11,297 nt of DNA, taken from assembly GCA_050288085.1 (NCBI GenBank), contig JBNKDD010000185.1, positions 1-11,297 on the forward strand, given 5' to 3'. The position numbers and the translations under genes were made by a program. The notes under the pieces are model-generated. The model had not been told where the DNA came from, did no database searches, and was given only the letters and a program-made list of their open reading frames with translations. How positions within the stretch are numbered: position 1 is the first letter of the stretch; each line of letters starts with the position of its first letter. This stretch comes from JBNKDD01 sp050288085 (GTDB taxonomy: Bacteria > Chloroflexota > Anaerolineae > Aggregatilineales > UBA3940). Shown one piece after another: positions 5,713 through 11,297 of the stretch.

Positions 5713-6900
5713 ATGAACAAAAAGACTCTCCGTGATGTTGATCTGAAAGGGCAGCGCGTCCTGGTGCGGGTGGACTTCAACGTACCATTGGATGGCGATA
5801 AGGTGACGGACGATTTACGGATCACCGCCGCTGTGCCCACCCTCAAGGCGATCCTGGATCAACAGCCAAAGGCCCTGATCTTGATGTCGCACCTGGGCCG
5901 CCCGAAAGGCGAACGCAAGCCTGAGTATTCGCTCAAGCCGGTGGTCCCGGTGTTGGCGGAAAAGCTGGGTGTCGATGTTGCCTTTGCCGATGATTGCGTG
6001 GGCGACGTGGCCGAAAAAGCCGTCGAGGCCCTGCCGGATGGCGGCGTCCTGCTGCTGGAGAACACCCGCTATCATCCTGAAGAAACCAAGAACGATCCCG
6101 ACTTTGCGGCGAAACTGGCAAAGCTCGGCGACGTGTATGTCAATGACGCGTTTGGGTCGGCTCACCGGGCGCACGCCAGCACCGAGGGCGTGACCCATTA
6201 CCTACCCTCGATTGCCGGTCTGCTCCTGGAAAAGGAGATCGCCTTCCTGAACAATGCGATTCAGGACCCGGCCCGTCCCTTTGTGGCGATCCTGGGTGGG
6301 GCGAAAATTTCAGATAAGATCGGCGTGATCGAGAATCTGCTCGAAAAGGCCGACCGGATTCTGATCGGCGGCGGCATGGCAAATACCTTCCTCAAAGCGC
6401 GGGGGGTAGAGGTGGCCGATTCGCTGGTCGAAGAGGAAGCGCTTGAGACGGCTAAATCACTGCTTGGCAAATCAGGCGATAAACTCGTCCTGCCGGTCGA
6501 TATGACGATTGCCAATGCCTTCGCTGCCGATGCCGAATCAAAGACGGTGGCGGTCGAGGATGGTGTTCCGGCTGGCTGGCGCATCCTGGATATTGGCGTG
6601 GCGACCGTTCGCCTGTTTGGTAACCGGCTGGAAGATGCCAAGACCGTGGTCTGGAATGGCCCGATGGGTGTCTTCGAGTTTGAGCGGTTTGCCCAGGGGA
6701 CTTTTGCCATCGCCCAGGCTGTTGCCCAACGCGCCGGACAGGACGCGGTGGTCATCATCGGCGGCGGCGACTCAGCCGCAGCTATCCGCAAAGCCGGGTT
6801 ATCGGACAAGGTCACCCATGTCAGCACGGGTGGCGGAGCCAGCCTCGAAATGCTGGAAGGCAAGGTACTGCCCGGTCTGGCCGCTCTGGACGACAAGTAG
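5713..6900 (+). CDS. pgk: Phosphoglycerate kinase
   Basis: This 395-residue monomeric cytoplasmic enzyme transfers phosphate from 1,3-bisphosphoglycerate to ADP, giving ATP and 3-phosphoglycerate, and works in reverse in gluconeogenesis. The N-domain substrate-binding motifs are VLVRVDFNVPLD (16-27), LMSHLGRPKG (57-66), LLENTRYHPEE (114-124) and VNDAFGSAHRAHAS (143-156). The hinge and nucleotide domain show ILGGAKISDKIGVIENLL (193-210), IGGGMANTFLKA (218-229), VVWNGPMGVFEFERFAQGT (312-330), IIGGGDSAAAI (348-358) and STGGGASLEMLEG (371-383). All expected motifs are intact and the length is normal. The ATG at 5713 is preceded by GGAGGG (5698-5703) at 9 bases. The 204-base gap from gap contains a hairpin and a repeat, so pgk may have its own promoter or rely on read-through; none was identified with confidence. 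A clear terminator follows at 6919. Confidence 0.98.
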   Translation: MNKKTLRDVDLKGQRVLVRVDFNVPLDGDKVTDDLRITAAVPTLKAILDQQPKALILMSHLGRPKGERKPEYSLKPVVPVLAEKLGVDVAFADDCVGDVAEKAVEALPDGGVLLLENTRYHPEETKNDPDFAAKLAKLGDVYVNDAFGSAHRAHASTEGVTHYLPSIAGLLLEKEIAFLNNAIQDPARPFVAILGGAKISDKIGVIENLLEKADRILIGGGMANTFLKARGVEVADSLVEEEALETAKSLLGKSGDKLVLPVDMTIANAFAADAESKTVAVEDGVPAGWRILDIGVATVRLFGNRLEDAKTVVWNGPMGVFEFERFAQGTFAIAQAVAQRAGQDAVVIIGGGDSAAAIRKAGLSDKVTHVSTGGGASLEMLEGKVLPGLAALDDK

Positions 6901-6918
6901 TCAACGCAATGTAAGTTC

Positions 6919-6957
6919 GCAGCAGGTCAGCTATCGATGGCTGACCTGTTGCATTTT
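6919..6957 (+). terminator. Rho-independent terminator after pgk
   Basis: GCAGCAGGTCAGC (6919-6931) pairs with GCTGACCTGTTGC (6940-6952) over 13 bp with one G-U, leaving an 8-base loop; ATTTT follows at once (6953-6957). It begins 18 bases after the pgk stop. The T-run overlaps the -35 box of the next promoter. Confidence 0.8.
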
Positions 6958-6984
6958 GGGAAGCAGCTATGGCTTCGCTATAAT
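6956..6984 (+). promoter_or_regulatory. Candidate sigma-70 promoter for the Ser/Thr kinase gene
   Basis: TTGGGA (6956-6961) is 17 bases from a perfect TATAAT (6979-6984), about 55 bases before the kinase start. Together with the pgk terminator just upstream, it suggests the kinase (and perhaps tpiA) can be transcribed independently of yvcK-gap-pgk. Confidence 0.5.
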
Positions 6985-7039
6985 CGCCGGGAATAAATCT
7001 ATATCATATTGGTAACTCCACCATTCACGAGGTAACCGG

Positions 7040-8203
7040 ATGTTTGAAATCGGCGAAACTGTAGGCCCCTATCAAATCGTTTCCCAGCTTGGTCAAGGCG
7101 GCATGGCGACCGTTTATAAAGCCTATCAACCTAACCTGGATCGCTATATCGCCCTTAAAGTTATGCATGAGGCGTTCAAAGAGGATACGAACTTTTTGAC
7201 CCGCTTTGAACGCGAAGCCAAGCTGGTCGCTAAACTGGAACACCCGAACATCATCCAGGTTTACGATTACGCCGAGCACAAAGGTAATCCCTACCTGGTG
7301 ATGCGTTTTGTCGAAGGGCAGACGCTCAAAGCCCGGATGAAAGAAGGCCCCTTGAGCATCGCCCGCATTACGCAGATCGTTCAGGGGGTGGGCGGTGCAT
7401 TGGATTATGCGCACCAGTTGGGTGTTCTGCACCGTGACATTAAACCCTCGAATATCATGCTATCCAAAGATGGCGAGGTTTACCTGACCGACTACGGACT
7501 GGCACGGATGGCCCAGGCAGGCGAAAGTACCATGTCTCGCGATATGATGATGGGAACCCCTCAGTATATTTCGCCGGAGCAGGCCAAAGGCGATCATGAA
7601 TTGGACGGGGGCACCGACATCTACTCGTTTGGGGTGGTGATCTACGAGATGATCGTAGGCCGGGTGCCCTACAGCGCCGATACGCCTTATGCGATCATCC
7701 ACGACCATATCTTCACGCCTCTGCCCATGCCGACGGTCGTCAACCCACAGGTGCCGGAACTGGTCGAAAACTTCCTGCTCAAAGCCCTGGCGAAAGAGCG
7801 GAAAGACCGGTTCCCCACAGCCTCTGATATGGTGCGGGCGTTCCTGCTGGCGATTGATGAGGCCGGAGAAGACAAGGTCGAAGCGGCTACTTATGTCGAG
7901 CCTCGTTCCGTTGCGGAAGTCCGCGAATTGACCGGCGCACGCGAAACCGCAACCAGGGCACCGGTTATCAGCCCATCGGCTGATGCGGTCACCAATGTCG
8001 AGGGATCGAGTGCCGTCCGGCGGCAGCGCGCCCGAACCCAGCAGCAGCGAAATACGCTCTGGGTAACGATGGGATTGATTTTGCTGGTCATTACGCTGTT
8101 CGCAAGTGGTGTTGCTTTCCAGGAAGCGGTCGCGGAGGAGTTCGATCGGGTCTTTAACCAGGCTGTACCCGAAGGTAGCTGGGTCGAAACCCTGCACATC
8201 TGA
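7040..8203 (+). CDS. Membrane-anchored Hanks-type serine/threonine protein kinase
   Basis: This 387-residue protein has a complete cytoplasmic kinase domain at about residues 11-270. It shows the glycine loop LGQGGMATVYKA (17-28), ATP-anchoring K40 in IALKVM, catalytic HRDIKPSN (131-138, D133), metal-binding DYG (151-153, in place of the usual DFG), GTPQYISPEQ (172-181), the conserved D193 in TDIYSFGVV, and R257. An activation loop with Ser/Thr residues (STMS, 163-166) could be autophosphorylated. A linker of about 70 residues, rich in Ala, Arg and Ser/Thr, leads to one transmembrane helix at about 340-358. It ends with a tail of about 29 residues predicted outside the membrane. No PASTA or other sensor domain is present. 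The start has GAGG at 7029-7032, 7 bases upstream. It lies between pgk and tpiA, which suggests a role in tuning glycolysis or the nearby YvcK, but the substrate cannot be read from sequence. Confidence 0.95.
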   Translation: MFEIGETVGPYQIVSQLGQGGMATVYKAYQPNLDRYIALKVMHEAFKEDTNFLTRFEREAKLVAKLEHPNIIQVYDYAEHKGNPYLVMRFVEGQTLKARMKEGPLSIARITQIVQGVGGALDYAHQLGVLHRDIKPSNIMLSKDGEVYLTDYGLARMAQAGESTMSRDMMMGTPQYISPEQAKGDHELDGGTDIYSFGVVIYEMIVGRVPYSADTPYAIIHDHIFTPLPMPTVVNPQVPELVENFLLKALAKERKDRFPTASDMVRAFLLAIDEAGEDKVEAATYVEPRSVAEVRELTGARETATRAPVISPSADAVTNVEGSSAVRRQRARTQQQRNTLWVTMGLILLVITLFASGVAFQEAVAEEFDRVFNQAVPEGSWVETLHI

Positions 8204-8232
8204 TTAACAACAACGGATATATGAACAATTTA

Positions 8233-8253
8233 GCCGCGAAGTTCATTCGCGGC
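8233..8253 (+). terminator. Hairpin between kinase gene and tpiA
   Basis: GCCGCGAA (8233-8240) pairs perfectly with TTCGCGGC (8246-8253) around a 5-base loop, 29 bases after the kinase stop. There is no T-run, so it may be a weak terminator or attenuator, and some read-through into tpiA is likely. Confidence 0.4.
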
Positions 8254-8298
8254 GGCTGTTAATGGCAACTTGTTTGTAGTCCCCAACAACAACTTAGA

Positions 8299-8303
8299 AG
8301 GAG
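8299..8303 (+). promoter_or_regulatory. Ribosome-binding site deciding the tpiA start
   Basis: AGGAG inside AGAAGGAGATAT lies 5 bases before ATG 8309. It rules out the longer in-frame reading from TTG 8270, which would add 13 residues not seen in triosephosphate isomerases. Confidence 0.8.
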
Positions 8304-8308
8304 ATATT

Positions 8309-9079
8309 ATGCGTATCCCTATTCTGGCCGGTAACTGGAAAATGTATAAAACCATTGCCGAAGCTGTGGATTTTGTTAATGCTGTCAAGGAGCCATTGAG
8401 CGGCGTGACCGGTGCCGAGATGGCTGTGTGTGCCCCCTTTGTTACTCTCCCGGCATTGGCCGAGGCGACCAAAGGTACGGCGCTCAAAGTCGGTTCCCAG
8501 AACATTTTCTGGGAGGAGCAGGGCGCATTCACCGGGGAAGTCTCCCCGCTGATGCTCAAGGGCCTGGTTGACCTGGTGATCATCGGGCACTCAGAGCGCC
8601 GCCAGTATTTCGGTGAGACGGATGAAACGGTCAACAAGAAGATCAAGGCCGCTTTAAGTCATGGCTTTACGCCCATCGTCTGTGTTGGTGAGAGCCTGGA
8701 ACAAAACCAGGCGGGCGAAACCGAGTCATTTGTCGGTGGACAGGTGCGCGCCGGGCTTGAAGGAATCTCAGCCGACGATATGCTCAAGATCATCATGGCC
8801 TATGAGCCGATCTGGGCGATCGGAACCGGTTTAGCCGCCACCCCGGAAGATGCCAACCGGATCATCGGTGATGTGGTTCGCGGCACGCTGGCCGATATAT
8901 ACGGTGATGACATCGCCCAGCAGATTCGGATTCAATACGGCGGCAGCATCAAGCCTTCCAACGTTGACGAATTGATGAGCCAATCCGATATTGACGGTGG
9001 TCTGGTCGGTGGGGCGTCACTCAAGCCGGATGATTTCATCACGCTGGTGACGGCTACGGCCAAAGCCAAGCAGGGGTAA
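8309..9079 (+). CDS. tpiA: Triosephosphate isomerase
   Basis: This 256-residue TIM-barrel enzyme interconverts dihydroxyacetone phosphate and glyceraldehyde 3-phosphate in the cytoplasm and normally works as a dimer. Catalytic residues are all present: N9 and K11 in ILAGNWKMYK, H94 in IIGHSERRQYFGE (91-103), and E166 in AYEPIWAIGTG (164-174), which also begins the flexible loop 6. The phosphate-binding ends are IQYGGSIKPSN (208-218) and GGLVGGASLKPDDF (230-243). The protein starts MRIPILAGNW right at the first beta strand. It follows the kinase gene after 105 bases containing a hairpin, and ends before a GC-rich hairpin at 9094. With gap, pgk and apgM it completes the triose part of glycolysis encoded here. 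Confidence 0.98.
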   Translation: MRIPILAGNWKMYKTIAEAVDFVNAVKEPLSGVTGAEMAVCAPFVTLPALAEATKGTALKVGSQNIFWEEQGAFTGEVSPLMLKGLVDLVIIGHSERRQYFGETDETVNKKIKAALSHGFTPIVCVGESLEQNQAGETESFVGGQVRAGLEGISADDMLKIIMAYEPIWAIGTGLAATPEDANRIIGDVVRGTLADIYGDDIAQQIRIQYGGSIKPSNVDELMSQSDIDGGLVGGASLKPDDFITLVTATAKAKQG

Positions 9080-9093
9080 AGTATTTTGTAGTA

Positions 9094-9130
9094 GGGGCGA
9101 GATATCTCTCGCCCCCGTCAGATTGTTTTT
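9094..9130 (+). terminator. Terminator-like hairpin after tpiA
   Basis: GGGGCGAGA (9094-9102) pairs with TCTCGCCCC (9107-9115) over 9 bp around a 4-base loop, and TTTTT follows 10 bases later (9126-9130). The distance to the T-run is longer than ideal. The GTAGGGGCGA...TCGCCCC layout also resembles short dispersed intergenic repeats. Confidence 0.6.
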
Positions 9131-9199
9131 CGGGTGCAGCACGAATGGCCTATGTGAGAATGATAAGTCGCACATATTGGTGCATAGGAGTGACAGCCG

Positions 9200-9970
9200 A
9201 TGCCTGAGTGGATTATTTCGTGGATCACGATTGCGTTGGTTATTATGCCTTTGCGGTCAACTGAACGCTGGATTCATAAACACGTCCAGGGGCTTGGCCT
9301 GCTGCTGACTAACAATCCTCAGGCCGCGGTGTTGATCTATTACCTGGTGCTTTTTCCCGGCGTGTTTCTCCATGAAGTGAGTCAATGGCTGTTGGCTAAA
9401 GTGATGGGGGTGAAGGTCAAAGAGTTCAAGCTCTGGCCGGACACGCAAAAAGGTGCAAAATTAATCCGGTTGGGCCTGGTCGAGATTGACCCGGACACCG
9501 ACATGTACCGGACAACGGCGGTCAGCATCATCCCCCTGGTGACCGGAATCGCCATGCTTGCCCTGATCGGGACGACCCGGTTTGATACGGCCCCGCTGCT
9601 GGCTGCCTTCGCAACCGGCGATCTTCCCACCATCGCTGCCGGGATCAAAGCCTTCACCGCCGCGCCGGATTTCTTCCTGTGGGTCTACCTGATCTTTGCT
9701 TTTGCCAACGCCATGCTCCCGGAACCGCACGACGAGATCAACTGGTGGTTGATCATTGTACCGGCGGTCGGGATAACGGTCTTTCTGCTGGTGCTCGATC
9801 TGAGTATTCTGCTGCTGGCCTGGTTGGAAGGCCCCTTAGCCAGATTGGCAGGCTGGGTCAGCTTTGCGCTGGTGATGGCCCTGGTCATTGACCTGATCGT
9901 GATGGCGTTGATCGCGCTGATGGAATTGATCTTCAGCCGCGTACTTAACCGTGACGTAGAGTATCAGTGA
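9200..9970 (+). CDS. Integral membrane protein resembling an M50 metallopeptidase, altered zinc motif
   Basis: This 256-residue, very hydrophobic protein has likely membrane segments at about 3-18, 41-66, 107-123, 157-173, 184-208 and 217-246. The segment LFPGVFLHEVSQWLLAKVMGV (51-71) resembles the first zinc-binding helix of site-2-type (M50) proteases, normally HExxH, but here it reads HEVSQ: H58 and E59 are kept and the second His is Gln 62. NAMLPEPHDE (170-179) resembles the family NxxPxPxxDG motif, with D178 as a possible third ligand. The loop at 72-104 (VKVKEFKLWPDTQ and following) is polar. It may therefore be an inactive or divergent relative; no specific function is proposed. The ATG has AGGAG at 9186-9190, 9 bases upstream. 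It stands alone after the tpiA terminator, and its last 7 bases overlap the end of the convergent wecA-like gene. Confidence 0.8.
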   Translation: MPEWIISWITIALVIMPLRSTERWIHKHVQGLGLLLTNNPQAAVLIYYLVLFPGVFLHEVSQWLLAKVMGVKVKEFKLWPDTQKGAKLIRLGLVEIDPDTDMYRTTAVSIIPLVTGIAMLALIGTTRFDTAPLLAAFATGDLPTIAAGIKAFTAAPDFFLWVYLIFAFANAMLPEPHDEINWWLIIVPAVGITVFLLVLDLSILLLAWLEGPLARLAGWVSFALVMALVIDLIVMALIALMELIFSRVLNRDVEYQ

Positions 9971-11043
9971 GTTGGGCTGCGCCGGTTGAGCCACACAAAC
10001 CCTATCAGGCTGAGTAACCCCATCACAAGTAAGGCAACCAGCTTATACAGCCGGGATGGGATCAGCAAGGCCAACCCGCCAAAAGTCGCGCAGAAGGCAT
10101 AATAGCCGAGCACGATCTGGCGGGGAGATAATCCCATATCCACTAACCTGAAGTGCAGATGTCCCCGGTCTCCCTGAGTGGGGTTTTGCCCGCGCAGTAT
10201 CCGGTTCACGATCTGCCAGGCTACATCAAGCAGCGGAAGCCCCATCACCAGCAAAATTGAAGCCATCTTTGCCCCGCCAATAATGCTCAATACACCCAGG
10301 GTGAATCCCAAAAAGTAAGCCCCCGATCCGAGAAATATCCGGGCCGGGGCAAAGTTATAGGGCAAAAAGCCGAGGGTCGCCCCCAACAGCGCTATTGGCA
10401 GTAAAGCGACGCTGTACTGCGGCGGGTTCAGCCGGTAAACCCCGTTGATCAGCAGGATCACACAGGAGATCGCAACCACGCCGGTCGCCAGCCCATCAAC
10501 CCCATCCAGCCAGTTGACGGTATTCATCATCAGGGCCAGCCAGAAAATGCTGATCGTGACGGTCAGGGGATAGGGGAAATCAGCGGTTTGCTGGCCCTTT
10601 AAGGGGTTGTTGACATATTCGATCAAAATCAGGAAAGCAACGGCTATAGCAGCCGCCAGTAGTTGGGTGATGTATTGAGGCAGCGGGGGCAGTTCACGCC
10701 AATCATCGTATAACCCGACCAGGAATACAAGCGTTCCCCCGGCCAGCAAACCGATCAGCCGGATGCTTTCCTTCGGGTCAAAGCGGACGATCTGAAAACT
10801 TGATGGTGATGCGCCTGCCGGTTGATCGATGATCAGCAGTTGGGACACCAGCACCGCTACCACAAAAGCGATGTAGACGGCTATGCCACCCGTCCGCGCG
10901 ATAGGCCTGGCGTGTTTCCGCCGCCCACCCGGTTGGGCGACTACCCCCCAACGCTCACCCAGCCAGCGGGCCAGCGGCGTGAGGGTTAAGGCCAGGACAA
11001 AGGCCAGCGCAAAAATCAGGCCGAAAGCGCCAAACGGGATCAC
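9964..11043 (-). CDS. WecA/TagO/MraY-family polyprenyl-phosphate sugar-1-phosphate transferase
   Basis: This multi-pass membrane protein of the glycosyltransferase-4 family (PF00953) is expected to transfer GlcNAc-1-phosphate or a related sugar phosphate from a UDP-sugar to undecaprenyl phosphate, the first step of a lipid-linked envelope glycan. With the GTG start at 11043 it is 359 residues. Motifs are RRKHARPIARTGGIAVY (41-57), GLYDDWRELPPLPQY (110-124, D113 D114), MNTVNWLDGVDGLATG (173-188) and GDRGHLHFRLVDMGLS (291-306). About ten hydrophobic helices are visible. The loop usually reading FMGDxG is FLGSGAYFLGF (237-247), lacking the Asp. A longer reading from ATG 11112 (382 residues) would overlap upp by 62 bases and adds a polar N-terminus, so GTG 11043, 7 bases after the upp stop and just before the first helix, is preferred although it lacks a clear ribosome site. 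It is probably co-transcribed with upp. Whether it is WecA- or TagO-like cannot be decided. Confidence 0.9.
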   Translation of the reverse strand: MIPFGAFGLIFALAFVLALTLTPLARWLGERWGVVAQPGGRRKHARPIARTGGIAVYIAFVVAVLVSQLLIIDQPAGASPSSFQIVRFDPKESIRLIGLLAGGTLVFLVGLYDDWRELPPLPQYITQLLAAAIAVAFLILIEYVNNPLKGQQTADFPYPLTVTISIFWLALMMNTVNWLDGVDGLATGVVAISCVILLINGVYRLNPPQYSVALLPIALLGATLGFLPYNFAPARIFLGSGAYFLGFTLGVLSIIGGAKMASILLVMGLPLLDVAWQIVNRILRGQNPTQGDRGHLHFRLVDMGLSPRQIVLGYYAFCATFGGLALLIPSRLYKLVALLVMGLLSLIGFVWLNRRSPTH

Positions 11044-11050
11044 CGTGTTA

Positions 11051-11297
11051 CTAGCCGGTTCCAAACTGCCGGTCTCCAGCGTCACCCAATCCCGGCACAA
11101 TGAACCCCACATCGTTCAACTTCTCGTCGATGGCGGCAACGTGGATCGGTACATCGGGGTGGGCTTTGCGTAAGGTGTCGATCCCTTCCGGGGCGGCGAT
11201 CAGGCCAACGTATTTGATCCGGTTGGCCCCCCACTTTTTAAGCAAATCCGCTGTTGCGACTGCCGTCCCGCCGGTTGCCAGCATCGGGTCCAAAATC
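11051..11297 (-). CDS. upp: Uracil phosphoribosyltransferase, 3' part
   Basis: These are the C-terminal 81 residues of UPRTase; the N-terminal part lies beyond the right edge and the frame is open there. The enzyme makes UMP from uracil and PRPP in pyrimidine salvage. The first residues in view are ILDPMLATGGTAVATADLL, containing the PRPP-binding signature DPMLATGG. They are followed by VGLIAAPEGIDTLRKAHPDV and the characteristic C-terminus GFIVPGLGDAGDRQFGT, which forms the uracil-binding region. TTG 11293, within this frame, is an internal Leu codon and not a start. The stop is 7 bases before the preferred start of the wecA-like gene, so the two are likely one operon. No defect is visible in the part present. 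Confidence 0.96.
   Translation of the reverse strand, partial: ILDPMLATGGTAVATADLLKKWGANRIKYVGLIAAPEGIDTLRKAHPDVPIHVAAIDEKLNDVGFIVPGLGDAGDRQFGTG

Noticed and set aside
6261..6896. 211-codon minus-strand open frame inside pgk
   Set aside because: It is antisense to conserved pgk codons, with a Ser/Pro/Arg-rich translation typical of shadow frames.
7490..7500. DYG in place of DFG as a sign of a dead kinase
   Set aside because: The metal-binding Asp and Gly are retained, Phe to Tyr is conservative, and all other catalytic residues (K40, D133, N138) are present, so activity is expected.
7460..8197. 245-codon minus-strand open frame inside the kinase gene
   Set aside because: It is antisense to the kinase domain and its product is rich in Arg, Gly and His without any family motif.
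11044..11112. Extended wecA-like N-terminus from ATG 11112
   Set aside because: The extra 23 residues are encoded almost entirely within the conserved upp C-terminus in another frame and are polar, while the family normally begins directly at the first membrane helix; GTG 11043 fits better.

Overview
The window looks like an ordinary chromosomal segment of a moderately GC-rich bacterium. The best guess is a member of the Chloroflexota (Anaerolineae-like). That guess rests on a YvcK with an N-terminal membrane anchor, an archaeal-type phosphoglycerate mutase, a Hanks-type kinase among glycolytic genes, and intergenic repeats of the CCTCACCCCC...GGGGGTGAGG kind. It is an inference and could not be tested by database search. 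No phage, transposase, CRISPR array, tRNA or rRNA gene was seen.

Layout. 1-1425 (+): the 3' part of xseA, then xseB (exonuclease VII) and a small DUF212/divergent-PAP2 membrane protein, all tightly spaced and probably one transcript. They end at a hairpin (1433-1458) shared with the convergent apgM. 1488-2708 (-): apgM, cofactor-independent phosphoglycerate mutase. 2709-3157: a 449-bp divergent control region with a candidate promoter on each strand, a perfect 24-bp palindrome in the apgM leader and a doubtful 47-codon ORF. 3158-9079 (+): yvcK, gap, pgk, a membrane-anchored Ser/Thr protein kinase and tpiA. 5509-5712 holds a hairpin and a 111-bp structured repeat. 9200-9970 (+): an integral membrane protein resembling an M50 metallopeptidase with an altered zinc motif. 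9964-11297 (-): the 3' part of upp (uracil phosphoribosyltransferase), followed by a WecA/TagO/MraY-family sugar-1-phosphate transferase that overlaps the membrane gene tail to tail by 7 bp.

How the genes fit together. GapA, Pgk, TpiA and ApgM catalyse adjacent triose-phosphate steps of glycolysis and gluconeogenesis. YvcK is a UDP-GlcNAc-binding factor known in Firmicutes and Actinobacteria to link carbon flux to cell-wall synthesis, and it is phosphorylated there by PASTA-type Ser/Thr kinases. A membrane-anchored kinase lying between pgk and tpiA, in the same cluster as a membrane-anchored YvcK, therefore suggests a local control unit for central carbon flow and envelope synthesis. This is the most interesting hypothesis here, but it is inference from gene order. 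Other points of note are the wecA-like protein, which lacks the usual aspartate in its FMGDxG-type loop, and the M50-like protein, which has HEVSQ in place of HExxH.
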